Below the pieces are notes generated by a model. The model was given only the letters and a program-made list of their open reading frames with translations, did not search any database and was not told the DNA's origin. A program made the position numbers and the translations under genes. From the IMG/VR virus record IMGVR_UViG_3300048839_000328, positions 1 through 42,456 of that record: a stretch of DNA of 42,456 nt, one strand, 5' to 3'. Origin of the DNA: a virus. Positions 28,997-37,692 of this stretch are shown here, piece by piece (the stretch's first letter is position 1; every line of letters starts with the position of its first letter).

Positions 28997-30553
28997 GTGG
29001 CGGCCATCGTCTACAGCAGGTTCGAGGGTGGAATCGACCTGTCGAGGCCGGCGTCCGTGCAGGACGCGAACCGGTTTCGCGAGCTGAAGAACGCCTACGT
29101 GACGCCCGGCAAGGCGGTGCGCAAGCGCCCCGGCGCGCGCTATCGCTGGTCGTGGGGTCCGGGTGTCAAGGGCCTGTACACCGGGCCCGGCTACCTGACC
29201 GGATTCTGGGGCGCGGCCAACGAGGACGTGCAGCACCCGACCTCGGTCGCGTTCGTGCAGGACGCCGGCCAGTTCGTGACCACGAAGCTGCAGGTCGCGG
29301 GCGGCGCGGCACCGGGCAACACCGTGACCGAGATCCACACGGCCTTCCAGTTCGCAGGCTCGATGTACGCGGTGGCCGAGACCGACATCGGCACGCGACA
29401 CTTCTACGCCGACGGCACGGCCGACAACCTGGTGACCGACGCCAACTGCCCGAACGGGCCGACGGCGATCCCGATCGCGTCCAAGGTCTTCGGCGGCGCA
29501 TCCGACGGCGTGACCCGATTCTCTGCGACCGACGATCCGAAGGACTGGACGCTCACCGACGACGCCGGGTTCCTGCCGACGAACCGCAAGACCCGCAGCC
29601 TGTCGACCGTGGCCGCCCTGGGCGAGTTCGAGGGCTTCCTGGTCGTCTCGATGGGCGATGCGGCGCAGCTCTGGACCGTCGACCCGGACCCGGCGGCGAT
29701 GGCCTTCGACAAGACGATTGCCGTGGGCCAGGTGGCCGGCGACACCGGGGCGAACGTCGGCAACGACCTGTTCTTCATGTCTCCGTCTGGCGTGCGCTCG
29801 ATCGTTCTGAACAGCCAGAACGGCAACGCGATGGACCTGGACGTCGGCGTGCCGATCGACCGCAGGGCAATCGAGCTGCTGGTCGCTGACGGCAATCCGC
29901 TCATCGCGCGTTACCTGCCGAGCCTAGGCCAATTCTGGCTCATCCGCGGGCAGCGCGCGCTCGTCTACTCGTTCTCGCGCACGGCCAAGGTCTACGCATG
30001 GTCGGAGTACACCTTCCCGTGGGCGATTGCCGGCGCGGCGGACTTCGCCGGCTCGGCCTACTTGCGCTCGGCGGATGGCGACATCTACGAACTCGACCAG
30101 GGGTATCAGGTCGACGACGACGCCGGCGCAGCGGTGACGGCGCTGGGCATCGATCGCGATCCTGTCGGCTGGGCCGAGTCATTCCCTGATGAGGGAAAGT
30201 CGGTGCCGATGGTAGAGGTTCAGACGCCGTTCCTCGACATGAAGGCCCCGGGCAGCCTGAAGCAGATCCACTGGATGGATCTGGTCGCCACGCGCGCCGA
30301 CGAGGAAACGATCGAGGGCGCGGACCGGGAATTCTCGGTCACGCACCTGTTCAAGCCGGAGACCGGAGGCGAGCTGTTCGAGGCCGGGCCGATCCTCTTG
30401 ACCGGGCAGCCGGACGACAGCCGCTCGGACGGCGCGATCCCGGTCGGCCTGATGGCGCCGTCGATCGCCGCGCGGCTCGAGCACCAGGTCGCCGAGCACT
30501 TCGAGCTGTCGGCGCTCGTCTACCACTTCGACAACCTGGGGGTCTACGGATGA
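28997..30553 (+). CDS. Tail nozzle / tubular-B-like protein (518 aa)
   Basis: GTG 28997 follows the adaptor stop directly. The opening (MAAIVYSRFEGGIDLSRPA, RELKNAYVTPGKAVRKRPG) is the usual start of phage nozzle proteins. Multiple beta-rich propeller-like segments follow (VTRFSATDDPKDWTLT, NDLFFMSPSGVRSI, FWLIRGQRALVYSF). It likely forms the distal end of the short tail. It overlaps the next gene by four bases. Confidence 0.8.
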   Translation: MAAIVYSRFEGGIDLSRPASVQDANRFRELKNAYVTPGKAVRKRPGARYRWSWGPGVKGLYTGPGYLTGFWGAANEDVQHPTSVAFVQDAGQFVTTKLQVAGGAAPGNTVTEIHTAFQFAGSMYAVAETDIGTRHFYADGTADNLVTDANCPNGPTAIPIASKVFGGASDGVTRFSATDDPKDWTLTDDAGFLPTNRKTRSLSTVAALGEFEGFLVVSMGDAAQLWTVDPDPAAMAFDKTIAVGQVAGDTGANVGNDLFFMSPSGVRSIVLNSQNGNAMDLDVGVPIDRRAIELLVADGNPLIARYLPSLGQFWLIRGQRALVYSFSRTAKVYAWSEYTFPWAIAGAADFAGSAYLRSADGDIYELDQGYQVDDDAGAAVTALGIDRDPVGWAESFPDEGKSVPMVEVQTPFLDMKAPGSLKQIHWMDLVATRADEETIEGADREFSVTHLFKPETGGELFEAGPILLTGQPDDSRSDGAIPVGLMAPSIAARLEHQVAEHFELSALVYHFDNLGVYG

Positions 30554-31791
30554 CGCCAGAAGAGATCATCGCGGCGCTCAGGGCGCAGTACGCCGGGGGC
30601 GTGGGGCCTGTGCAGCAGGCGGTCGACCCCTACGACGGTCGCCAGTCGGGCTATGCGGACGTGGGCGGGCTGCGCCTGAACTACGACCCGAACACCGGCA
30701 GCTACTACTCGGGCCTGTCCGAGCTCACGACCGGCCCGGACGGCAAGCCCGGCATGTACGTGGGCGACTTCGGCCCGGACGGCAGCCTGCAGGGCGTGCG
30801 CTGGAAAGAGGACCGCACGAGCTGGACGGATCGGGCTTTGAGCATGGCACCTGCGCTGGTCTTGGGCGCGGCTGCGCTAGGTGCCGGCGGTTTCCTGCCA
30901 GGCATGGGCGGCGAGGCTGCGGCGGCCGGTAGCGGGTCGACGGCGGCGGGGGCTGCTGGTGGGGCCGGCGGTTCCCTGCCGTCGCTGGGCGGGATCGATC
31001 TCGCGAGCGCGGGGGCCGTGAACCTGCCGGGCGGGACTACCGCCATGATGGCCGGCGCGAAGCCCGCGGCGTTCATGGGCGCGGGCGGCTTTCTCGGCGG
31101 GCTGACGCCCGCGGCGGGCGGCTGGATGTCGAACCTGCTGCCCGGCGGCATCAAGGCCACCGACCTGGCCAAGCTCACCCCGCTGCTGGGCGGCGCAGGC
31201 GGCGCACCGTCCGCGCCGAATGTCCCGGTGCAGGACACTGGCGAGGCGGCGCTGCATGACTCGATCGGCAAGATCAACAGCCTCTTCGGCGACCGCTCCG
31301 GGCTCTACGACCAGGTTCGCAAGGACACCTACGATCTGCAGGCCTCGCGCCTGGGCGAGCGCCGCGAGGACACGCTTCGCAAGCTGCGATTCGGCGCCGC
31401 GCGCACGGGCCTGACGGGCGGATCGGTCGACGTGAGCAACAAGGGCCTTGAACAGCGGGAATTCGGCCGCGCGCTGATGGACGCGAGCAACACCGCGCAG
31501 AGCCGCGCCGACGAGATGCGCGCCAACGACGAGCGCACGCGCCTGAACCTGATCTCGCAGATGCGCTCGGGGCTGGGCTCGGCCGACGCCACGCAATCCG
31601 CGCTCGCCACGATGCAGGACAACCTGACCGCAGCGCGCAACGACCAGCGGTTCGACGCGATCGACGCCTATTCGGGCGCGGTCATGCCGGCGATCCAGCG
31701 ATTCGAGACGAACGCGGCCAAGCAGCGCGCCCGCCAGGATTGGGGCACCTACCGCACGCCGTCTTCCTACAGCGGCACGATCACGAGGTAA
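30550..31791 (+). CDS. Internal virion protein (413 aa)
   Basis: The N-terminal part has a short beta domain (GYADVGGLRLNYDPNTGSYY). A long Gly/Ala-rich hydrophobic stretch (about 95-220) follows, then a charged helical C-terminal half (SRLGERREDTLRKLRFGAARTG, cut) and NNDER-like helices. Hydrophobic Ala/Gly-rich proteins in this place in podophages are ejected into the cell envelope ahead of the DNA. The exact role is inferred. Confidence 0.72.
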   Translation: MTPEEIIAALRAQYAGGVGPVQQAVDPYDGRQSGYADVGGLRLNYDPNTGSYYSGLSELTTGPDGKPGMYVGDFGPDGSLQGVRWKEDRTSWTDRALSMAPALVLGAAALGAGGFLPGMGGEAAAAGSGSTAAGAAGGAGGSLPSLGGIDLASAGAVNLPGGTTAMMAGAKPAAFMGAGGFLGGLTPAAGGWMSNLLPGGIKATDLAKLTPLLGGAGGAPSAPNVPVQDTGEAALHDSIGKINSLFGDRSGLYDQVRKDTYDLQASRLGERREDTLRKLRFGAARTGLTGGSVDVSNKGLEQREFGRALMDASNTAQSRADEMRANDERTRLNLISQMRSGLGSADATQSALATMQDNLTAARNDQRFDAIDAYSGAVMPAIQRFETNAAKQRARQDWGTYRTPSSYSGTITR

Positions 31792-31795
31792 CGGC

Positions 31796-32416
31796 ATGGA
31801 CTGGACGACCGCATTCGAGATGCTCGCCTCGCTGGGCGGAACAGCGATCCAGCAGCGCGAGCAGCGCCAGGCGCAGACCCGGCAGGCTGCGGCCATTGCC
31901 GCCGCGCAGGCCGAGCAGGACGCGCTCGCTCGGCGCCGGCAGGCGATGGTCATGGAACAGGCCCAGCGCATGGCCGTGCCGCAGACCGAGCAGCAGCTTG
32001 CCCAGGTGATCCAGCCGCAGCAGCAGCGCCTGGAAGGCGTCGCGCGCGAGGCGGCCAGCGCCCAAGTGGCGCGCCCGGCCGGTGCCTCGCCGACCTACGA
32101 CACCGAGATGGCAAAGCGTGCCGCAGACGAGCTGCAGCGCGCGATTGCCGAAGCGGGCATGACGGCCCGGGCCGGCGGCGGGCAGCGGCTGATGTTCGAG
32201 CAGGGCCTGCAAGGCGCCAACGCCGCGAGCGGCATGGACGACATCACCTCGATCATGCAAAACGCCGCGCGGTCGTCGGATCGGAACATCGCCAACGCGG
32301 GCCGGGTGAACGCTGGAACGATGGTCGGCGGGACGCTTTTGCAGGCCGCATCCCCGATGCTCGGACGCGCGGCCTCGCGCGTGACGGGGCTCAACGGTTC
32401 GATTTGGGGGCGATGA
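31796..32416 (+). CDS. Internal virion protein, helical (206 aa)
   Basis: It begins MDWTTAFEMLASLGGTAIQQ and continues with a Gln/Ala-rich long helix (REQRQAQTRQAAAIAAAQAE), then another helix and a C-terminal Gly-rich segment (NAGTMVGGTLLQAASPMLG). It resembles the mid-size internal core protein of podophages. Its stop overlaps the next start. Confidence 0.72.
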   Translation: MDWTTAFEMLASLGGTAIQQREQRQAQTRQAAAIAAAQAEQDALARRRQAMVMEQAQRMAVPQTEQQLAQVIQPQQQRLEGVAREAASAQVARPAGASPTYDTEMAKRAADELQRAIAEAGMTARAGGGQRLMFEQGLQGANAASGMDDITSIMQNAARSSDRNIANAGRVNAGTMVGGTLLQAASPMLGRAASRVTGLNGSIWGR

Positions 32417-33993
32417 TGCGCACGCGCTACGCAATGCCTAACACCCGGGCGCTGATGGGCCTAGGCGGCGGAATGTCTGAGCAGGACGCCTACGACCGCG
32501 AGATGGACCGACTCACGCGGATGGACGTTGCGCGCTCGTCGATCGGCGTGAACGACGCCCGGGCCGAGGCCGAGCGGGGCAAGCTCGCGCTCGACCAGCA
32601 GATGCAGCAGGCGGCGCTCGAAGCCCGGCGCGCCCGGGGCGACTCCGGCACCCAGCAGCGCATGCTGATGCTGCGCGACCCGACCATCTCGCCGGAAGCG
32701 GCCCGCGCGCACGTCAGGCGGGCCGAGGGCGGGCCGTTCGCGCCTCCGCAGTACGCCAACCCCGACCAGGCGCGGCTCGCGGGCGAGACGCTGGCCGGAA
32801 TCTTCGCCACCAGCCTCGCGGACAAGGAAACCGGCGGCAAGGATCTGGCCGACGTGGTGTTCGATGCCGGGTCGAGCGCGCAGCGCCTGCGCGCGCCGGA
32901 GGTGGCCGCAAGCGACCCGGTGACGGCCGCCTTCATGCTGAACGCCGGCACCGGCAAGGACGCGCCGGCACTATACGGCGCGATGCCGGGCGGGCTGGGC
33001 ACGTTCGGCACGCTCACCGGCAAGATGAGCATCAACCAGCCGCTGCAGCAGTCGGTCATCGGCGAGAACAACGCGCAGGCGGGGGCGTCGTGGGCTTCTG
33101 CTGGCGCATCGAACGCTATGGCGGCGCAGCGGCGCGACCAGACCGGCGCGCCGACGGTCGACGCCGGCCGGGGGCTCGTCATCAGCCGGGACGGCACGGC
33201 GCGGCCGATCACGGTCGACGGCCAGCCGATCGGGGAGCGCAAGACCGGCCTGGTGAACGTGAACGGCGGCGGGCGACCGCTGACGGCGACCGAGCTGCGC
33301 TTGCAGCAAGAGAACATCGACGGGATCAACCTGGCGTCGAACATGGACGTCGACCTGGCGCAGTTCGAGCGGCAGATCGAGGCCGGCGAGTTGCCGCTGG
33401 GCCGTCTGGACAACATCGAGAGCGAGGCGCGCAACTGGTGGGGCTCTGGCGCCACGACGCCGGGCAGTCGCAACTATGCGTCCTTCCGGGCCATGCTCGA
33501 GAAGGCGCGCAACGACTCGCTGCGACTGAACAAGGGCGTGCAGACCGAGGGCGACGCGGTGCGGGCGTGGAACGAGCTGATCGCCAACATCAGCGACCCC
33601 GAGCTGGTGAAGCAACGCCTGGCAGAAATCCGCGTCATCAACCAGCGGGCGGCCGACGAGCGGCAGATGATGATCGACCTCATCCGGCAGAACAAGGGGC
33701 TCGACGCGCTCGACGTGCGCGCGCTCGTTCAGCCGAGGCCGGCTTTCGGGCAGGCGAAGGCACCTGAAGCCACGCCGGCCGCGCCGCGCCCGGGTGGCGC
33801 GACGGGCGGATGGGGTGAGCAACCCACGGCGCCGCCCATGCGCCTCGATGTCAACGGCGTCGGCGGTACGACCGGCGAGGCCGCGGTGAACGAGGGGCTG
33901 CCGCAGGTGATGACCGATGAGGACTACGCCGCGTTGCCACCTGGTGCGCGGTACATCGACCCGGACGGCAACGAGCGGAGGAAGCCGCAGTGA
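32413..33993 (+). CDS. Internal virion / ejection protein (526 aa)
   Basis: I choose ATG 32413, which overlaps the preceding stop, over an upstream TTG. The protein has a helical N-terminal half (EQDAYDREMDRLTRMDVARS), a Gly/Ala-rich middle and a long helical segment (LQQENIDGINLASNMDVDLAQFERQ, cut). It ends in a Pro-rich linker and a small C-terminal VMTDEDYAALPPGARYIDPDG motif, typical of the ends of podophage ejection proteins. Likely part of the trans-envelope DNA channel. Confidence 0.74.
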   Translation: MMRTRYAMPNTRALMGLGGGMSEQDAYDREMDRLTRMDVARSSIGVNDARAEAERGKLALDQQMQQAALEARRARGDSGTQQRMLMLRDPTISPEAARAHVRRAEGGPFAPPQYANPDQARLAGETLAGIFATSLADKETGGKDLADVVFDAGSSAQRLRAPEVAASDPVTAAFMLNAGTGKDAPALYGAMPGGLGTFGTLTGKMSINQPLQQSVIGENNAQAGASWASAGASNAMAAQRRDQTGAPTVDAGRGLVISRDGTARPITVDGQPIGERKTGLVNVNGGGRPLTATELRLQQENIDGINLASNMDVDLAQFERQIEAGELPLGRLDNIESEARNWWGSGATTPGSRNYASFRAMLEKARNDSLRLNKGVQTEGDAVRAWNELIANISDPELVKQRLAEIRVINQRAADERQMMIDLIRQNKGLDALDVRALVQPRPAFGQAKAPEATPAAPRPGGATGGWGEQPTAPPMRLDVNGVGGTTGEAAVNEGLPQVMTDEDYAALPPGARYIDPDGNERRKPQ

Positions 33994-35717
33994 AACCGTG
34001 GGAGAAAGACCCGATCGTCGCGCCGGCCCGCCAGGCTGCGCGCCCATGGGAAGCGGACCCGGTTGTGAAGCCTGCCGAGGTGGCGCCGCCTGCCGGCGGG
34101 GCCGTGAGCCTCGAGCCGCTGGCGCCGGCCGAGACGCCACCGAAGCCCGAGCCGGCGAGCTGGTGGCAGACATCGCCCGTCGGGGGCGTGGTGCGTGGTG
34201 CGCGCGACATCATGGACGGTGGCGCGCAGCTGCTCGTGCGCGGTGTCGAGGCGGCGATTCCTGACTCGTGGACCGGGCTCGACCAGTGGGCCAAGGGCGA
34301 AGTGGCCCGCGTCGAGGGCATCAACAAGGGCGCCGAGCAGGACTATCAGCAGAACTGGCGCGAGGGCCGCGAGGGCTTCGACGGCTCGCGTCTGCTCGGC
34401 AACCTGCTGGCCGGGGCGCCACTTGCTGCGGCGATCCCGGCGGGTGCCGGGCTGGGCCTTGGCGCGCGCACGGCGCTGTCGGCGGCCGGTGGTGGCGTAA
34501 TGAGTGCATTCCAGCCCACCGACGCGGCAGACGGCGACTTCTGGGGCGCGAAGGCGAAGCAGGTCGGAACCGGGGCGGCATTCGGCGCGGCCGCGGCACC
34601 CGTGGCCGCCGGCATCGCGCGCATCGTCAGCCCGAAGTCGTCGGCCAACGTGCAGACGCTGATGAAGGAAGGCGTCACGCCGACGCCCGGCCAGGTGCTT
34701 GGTGGCGCGTGGAAGTCGACCGAAGAGAAGCTGTCGAGCTTTCCGCTTCTCGGCGACGCGATCAAGGCGGGGCAGCGGCGCGCACACCGGCAATTGAACG
34801 AAGTTGCGCTGAATCGCGCGCTGGAACCGCTGGGCCAGAAGCTGCCAAGTGGAATGATCGGGCGAGGCGCGATCCAGCACGTCGACGACGCGCTCGGCCA
34901 GTCCTACGACGACATCATCAATCGAGTCGGGGCGCCTGCCGTCGACAACCAGATGCTCGACGAGCTCGCCAACCTGCGCTCGCTGCTGGTCGGGCAGCCG
35001 AAAAACGCGGCCGAGCGGCTCGACGACATCATCGGCAGCGAGATCCTCGCGCGCACTCAGCATGGCCGGCTGACCGGCGAGGCGATCCGCGCTGCTGAGC
35101 AGAACCTGGGCCAGCACGCATCGGGGCTGCTGCGCGATCCGATCTCCGACAACCGCAAGATCGGCGAAGCGACCGTCGAGGCGCAGCGCATCCTGCGAAG
35201 CTGGCTCGAACGCTCTGCGCCGCCAGAGCTGTCCGAGCAGCTGCGCGCCACGAACAAGGGCTGGGCGAACTTCCTGCGGTCGCGCCAGGCCGCAGCAAGC
35301 GTCGGCGCGGGTGAGGGCGTGTTCACGCCGAGTCAACTGCAAAGCGCTGTCAAGGCGCTTGACCGCAGCAAGGGAAAGTCGGCATTCGCCAAGGGCACGG
35401 CAGTCATGCAGGACATTTCAGAGCCGGCGCGCGCGGTGCTCGCGAACGAGATCCCGAACAGCGGAACCGCTGACCGCTGGCTGGCCACGCTGCTGGCTGG
35501 CGGCGGCGCCGGGGCTGCGGCAACCGGCGCGGTGGCTTCTCCGACCATTGCTGCGGCTGCGTTGCCGATGGCGATGTACGCCCCCGGCGTGCAGCGCTTC
35601 GTCGCGCAGATGCTCGCCGGCCGTCAGGGGCAGGGCTTCAAGGCAACGGCTGACGGCATTCGGGCGCTCACGCCCGCGATGGGAACGCTACTGGCGCCGC
35701 AGCTGGCGGCCGAGTAA
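33990..35717 (+). CDS. Large internal virion / DNA ejection protein (575 aa)
   Basis: The start overlaps the previous stop. Two copies of a short motif open the protein: KPWEKDPIV and RPWEADPVV, then a Pro-rich linker. Ala/Gly-rich hydrophobic segments (LAGAPLAAAIPAGAGLGLG; AALPMAMYAPG near the end) alternate with charged helices, a pattern seen in podophage ejection proteins that enter the host membrane. It is the last gene of the head/ejection block. Confidence 0.74.
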   Translation: MKPWEKDPIVAPARQAARPWEADPVVKPAEVAPPAGGAVSLEPLAPAETPPKPEPASWWQTSPVGGVVRGARDIMDGGAQLLVRGVEAAIPDSWTGLDQWAKGEVARVEGINKGAEQDYQQNWREGREGFDGSRLLGNLLAGAPLAAAIPAGAGLGLGARTALSAAGGGVMSAFQPTDAADGDFWGAKAKQVGTGAAFGAAAAPVAAGIARIVSPKSSANVQTLMKEGVTPTPGQVLGGAWKSTEEKLSSFPLLGDAIKAGQRRAHRQLNEVALNRALEPLGQKLPSGMIGRGAIQHVDDALGQSYDDIINRVGAPAVDNQMLDELANLRSLLVGQPKNAAERLDDIIGSEILARTQHGRLTGEAIRAAEQNLGQHASGLLRDPISDNRKIGEATVEAQRILRSWLERSAPPELSEQLRATNKGWANFLRSRQAAASVGAGEGVFTPSQLQSAVKALDRSKGKSAFAKGTAVMQDISEPARAVLANEIPNSGTADRWLATLLAGGGAGAAATGAVASPTIAAAALPMAMYAPGVQRFVAQMLAGRQGQGFKATADGIRALTPAMGTLLAPQLAAE

Positions 35718-35849
35718 CACGACCCGGCCGGCCGCCCAGCCGACCCGGTAGCACGCCCACTGGAAGGCTCGCCGGATCTGCGGCTTGAGCACGACCATCA
35801 GCCCCATGCCGAAGCTGGCGAGCGCAATGCGCAATTCGTCATCGGACAT
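35688..35849 (-). CDS. Possible small reverse-strand ORF (53 aa)
   Basis: The translation is MSDDELRIALASFGMGLMVV, then LKPQIRRAFQWACYRVGWAA and LLGRQLRRQ. It has a hydrophobic helix and a basic amphipathic tail, as in small membrane-active peptides. The ATG abuts the dyad motif at 35850-35863, and the 3' end overlaps the ejection gene by 30 bases. There is no ribosome site. It is the only candidate in this 184-base gap. Confidence 0.3.
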   Translation of the reverse strand: MSDDELRIALASFGMGLMVVLKPQIRRAFQWACYRVGWAAGRVVLLGRQLRRQ

Positions 35850-35863
35850 GGATTAACTCAATC
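35850..35863 (+). promoter_or_regulatory. Late-region dyad motif, copy B (ahead of tail fibres)
   Basis: GGATTAACTCAATC is identical to copy A at 22629 and lies 38 bases before the fibre gene ATG. A -10-like TAGGGT sits at the same offset. Would drive the fibre block independently. Confidence 0.55.
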
Positions 35864-35901
35864 GGCCTTTCGTAGGGTGCGGCATCACCCCGGATTGTGT
35901 C

Positions 35902-37182
35902 ATGCCGCAGGCCCCAGAGTACACCCCGCAGGCGAATTTCAGCGAGTCCGAAGGCAGCGCCGGGCGCAGCCTGATCTCGCTCGCGGCCGTCGACAACGAG
36001 TTCGCGCGCATCGCCACCACGGCCAACGCGCTGCGGGCCAACCTGGCGCTGATCCAGAACGATGACGGCACGCTGCGCGACGGGGTCGTCACGGCGCTGG
36101 CCCTGACCGCAGACGCCATCGCGGCCATTGCTTCGGCTGTCGACACCGTGCAGGGACCGGAAGGCCCGCAGGGTCCGATCGGACCGACGGGTCCGCAAGG
36201 ACCGGTCGGCGCCACCGGCCCGACCGGCCCCGAGGGTCCAGAGGGCCCGGATGGCCCGCAAGGCCCGCAGGGCTACAGCTTCGAGCCGAACGTCACCTCG
36301 CTGCTGCTCTCGGATCGGGATGCCTACGACAGCGAGCCGGCCGGGTTCAGCTTTCTCGCGCTTGACGCCGGGGCGATCTACTTCCGGGTCGGCGCGAGCG
36401 GATGGACAGCGCCGATCCCGTGGGGCCAAGGCCCGCAGGGTCCGGAAGGCCCAGCCGGCCCGACAGGTCCGCAAGGCCCGACCGGCCCCGAGGGCGGCAC
36501 GACGCCTGGCTCGATCACGCCGGCATCGCTCTCGACTGGTGGGCCGAGTTGGTCGACTGCCGGCGTGCTGACAGTCGGCGCAGGGCCTTCTGCTTCGCTT
36601 GACGCAGCCACGAAGGGATACGTCGACACGCAGATCGCCGCGGTCGCCGCGGTGCCATCCGGCGTCATCCTGATGTGGTCGGGCTCGGTCGCGTCGATTC
36701 CGACCGGCTGGCGGCTGTGTGACGGCACGAACGGCACGCCCGACCTGCGCGATCGGTTCATCGTCGGCGCTGGATCGAGCTATGCGCCAGGCGCGACCGG
36801 GGGATCGGCATCGGTGTCGATCGGCACAGCGAACCTGCCCTCGCACTCGCACACCTTCTCGGCGACCAGCTCGTCAGCCGGCGCGCACGCGCACAGCGGA
36901 TCGACTTCCGCCGACGGCGCGCACACGCACACCGAGAACGCCGGTTCGGGCGAGATGGGGTCTACGACCGCGGTGCAATCGAACGCCAGCTACGGCACGG
37001 CATCCGGCACCGTAACCGCGACCCAGACCGGTTCGGGCGGCACGCACTCGCACTCGATCAGCACCAGCACCGCCTCGTCGCACACGCACAGCGTGAGCGG
37101 CACGACCTCATCCGTGGGCAGCGGCACTGCCCTCGAAAACCGCCCCCCGTACTACGCATTGGCCTACATCCAGAAGGCATAA
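35902..37182 (+). CDS. Tail fibre with collagen-like repeats and phage collar domain (426 aa)
   Basis: The N-terminal 80 residues form a virion-attachment part. Collagen-like Gly-Pro-x runs at about 85-124 and 174-198 ([16 protein letters not shown]) suggest a trimeric stalk. A tail-collar domain follows ([21 protein letters not shown], cut; then [11 protein letters not shown]). The C-terminal part is rich in His-x-His pairs (SHSHTF, AHAHSG, AHTHTE, THSHSI, SHTHSV), which in other phage fibres bind iron ions along a trimer. It probably contacts the host surface. Confidence 0.88.
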   Translation: MPQAPEYTPQANFSESEGSAGRSLISLAAVDNEFARIATTANALRANLALIQNDDGTLRDGVVTALALTADAIAAIASAVDTVQGPEGPQGPIGPTGPQGPVGATGPTGPEGPEGPDGPQGPQGYSFEPNVTSLLLSDRDAYDSEPAGFSFLALDAGAIYFRVGASGWTAPIPWGQGPQGPEGPAGPTGPQGPTGPEGGTTPGSITPASLSTGGPSWSTAGVLTVGAGPSASLDAATKGYVDTQIAAVAAVPSGVILMWSGSVASIPTGWRLCDGTNGTPDLRDRFIVGAGSSYAPGATGGSASVSIGTANLPSHSHTFSATSSSAGAHAHSGSTSADGAHTHTENAGSGEMGSTTAVQSNASYGTASGTVTATQTGSGGTHSHSISTSTASSHTHSVSGTTSSVGSGTALENRPPYYALAYIQKA

Positions 37183-37191
37183 GGAGCAGTC

Positions 37192-37689
37192 ATGCCCATC
37201 GTCTCAAGCGACATCAAGATCCGCCTCTCGGGCGGCGCGTCGAACACCGACCCGAATCTCTCGCTCGGCGGCGCGAAGTCCTCGACCGAGGCGTCGACCA
37301 ACCTGTTCGACAACGTGTCGAGCGCCGAGGCGTCGGCCGGGCACACCGACTACCGGTGCGTCTACATCCACAACAACCACGGATCGCTCGCGTTGCAGTC
37401 GGCCAAGGTGTGGATCCACTCGAACACCCCGTCTGCCGACACCGAGGTCACCATCGCGCTGGCTGGCGAGGGCGTGAATGGCACGGCCGAGACGGTCGCC
37501 AACGAGAACACGGCGCCGAGCGGCGAGACCTTCGCCCTGGCGGCCACCGAAGGCGCGGCGCTGTCGATCGGCAACATCCCGGCGGGCCAGCATCAGGCGA
37601 TCTGGATCAAGCGCGTCGTGGGCGCGTCTGCTGCGGCCTACACGGGCGACGGGTTCACGGTTCGGGTCAAGGGCGATACGGCGGCCTGA
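37192..37689 (+). CDS. Beta-sandwich virion protein (165 aa)
   Basis: ATG 37192 follows AAGGAG. The protein is low in charge and beta-rich (IKIRLSGGASNTDPNLSLGG, TDYRCVYIHNNHGSLALQSAKVW, cut; then HQAIWIKRVVG). Proteins of this type accompany tail fibres in several phages and are probably structural, perhaps a fibre adaptor. No enzymatic motif seen. Confidence 0.72.
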   Translation: MPIVSSDIKIRLSGGASNTDPNLSLGGAKSSTEASTNLFDNVSSAEASAGHTDYRCVYIHNNHGSLALQSAKVWIHSNTPSADTEVTIALAGEGVNGTAETVANENTAPSGETFALAATEGAALSIGNIPAGQHQAIWIKRVVGASAAAYTGDGFTVRVKGDTAA

Positions 37690-37692
37690 GCA

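Noticed and set aside
27830-29401. 523-codon minus-strand frame across the head-tail adaptor region
   Set aside because: It spans three well-supported plus-strand genes and shows shadow composition.
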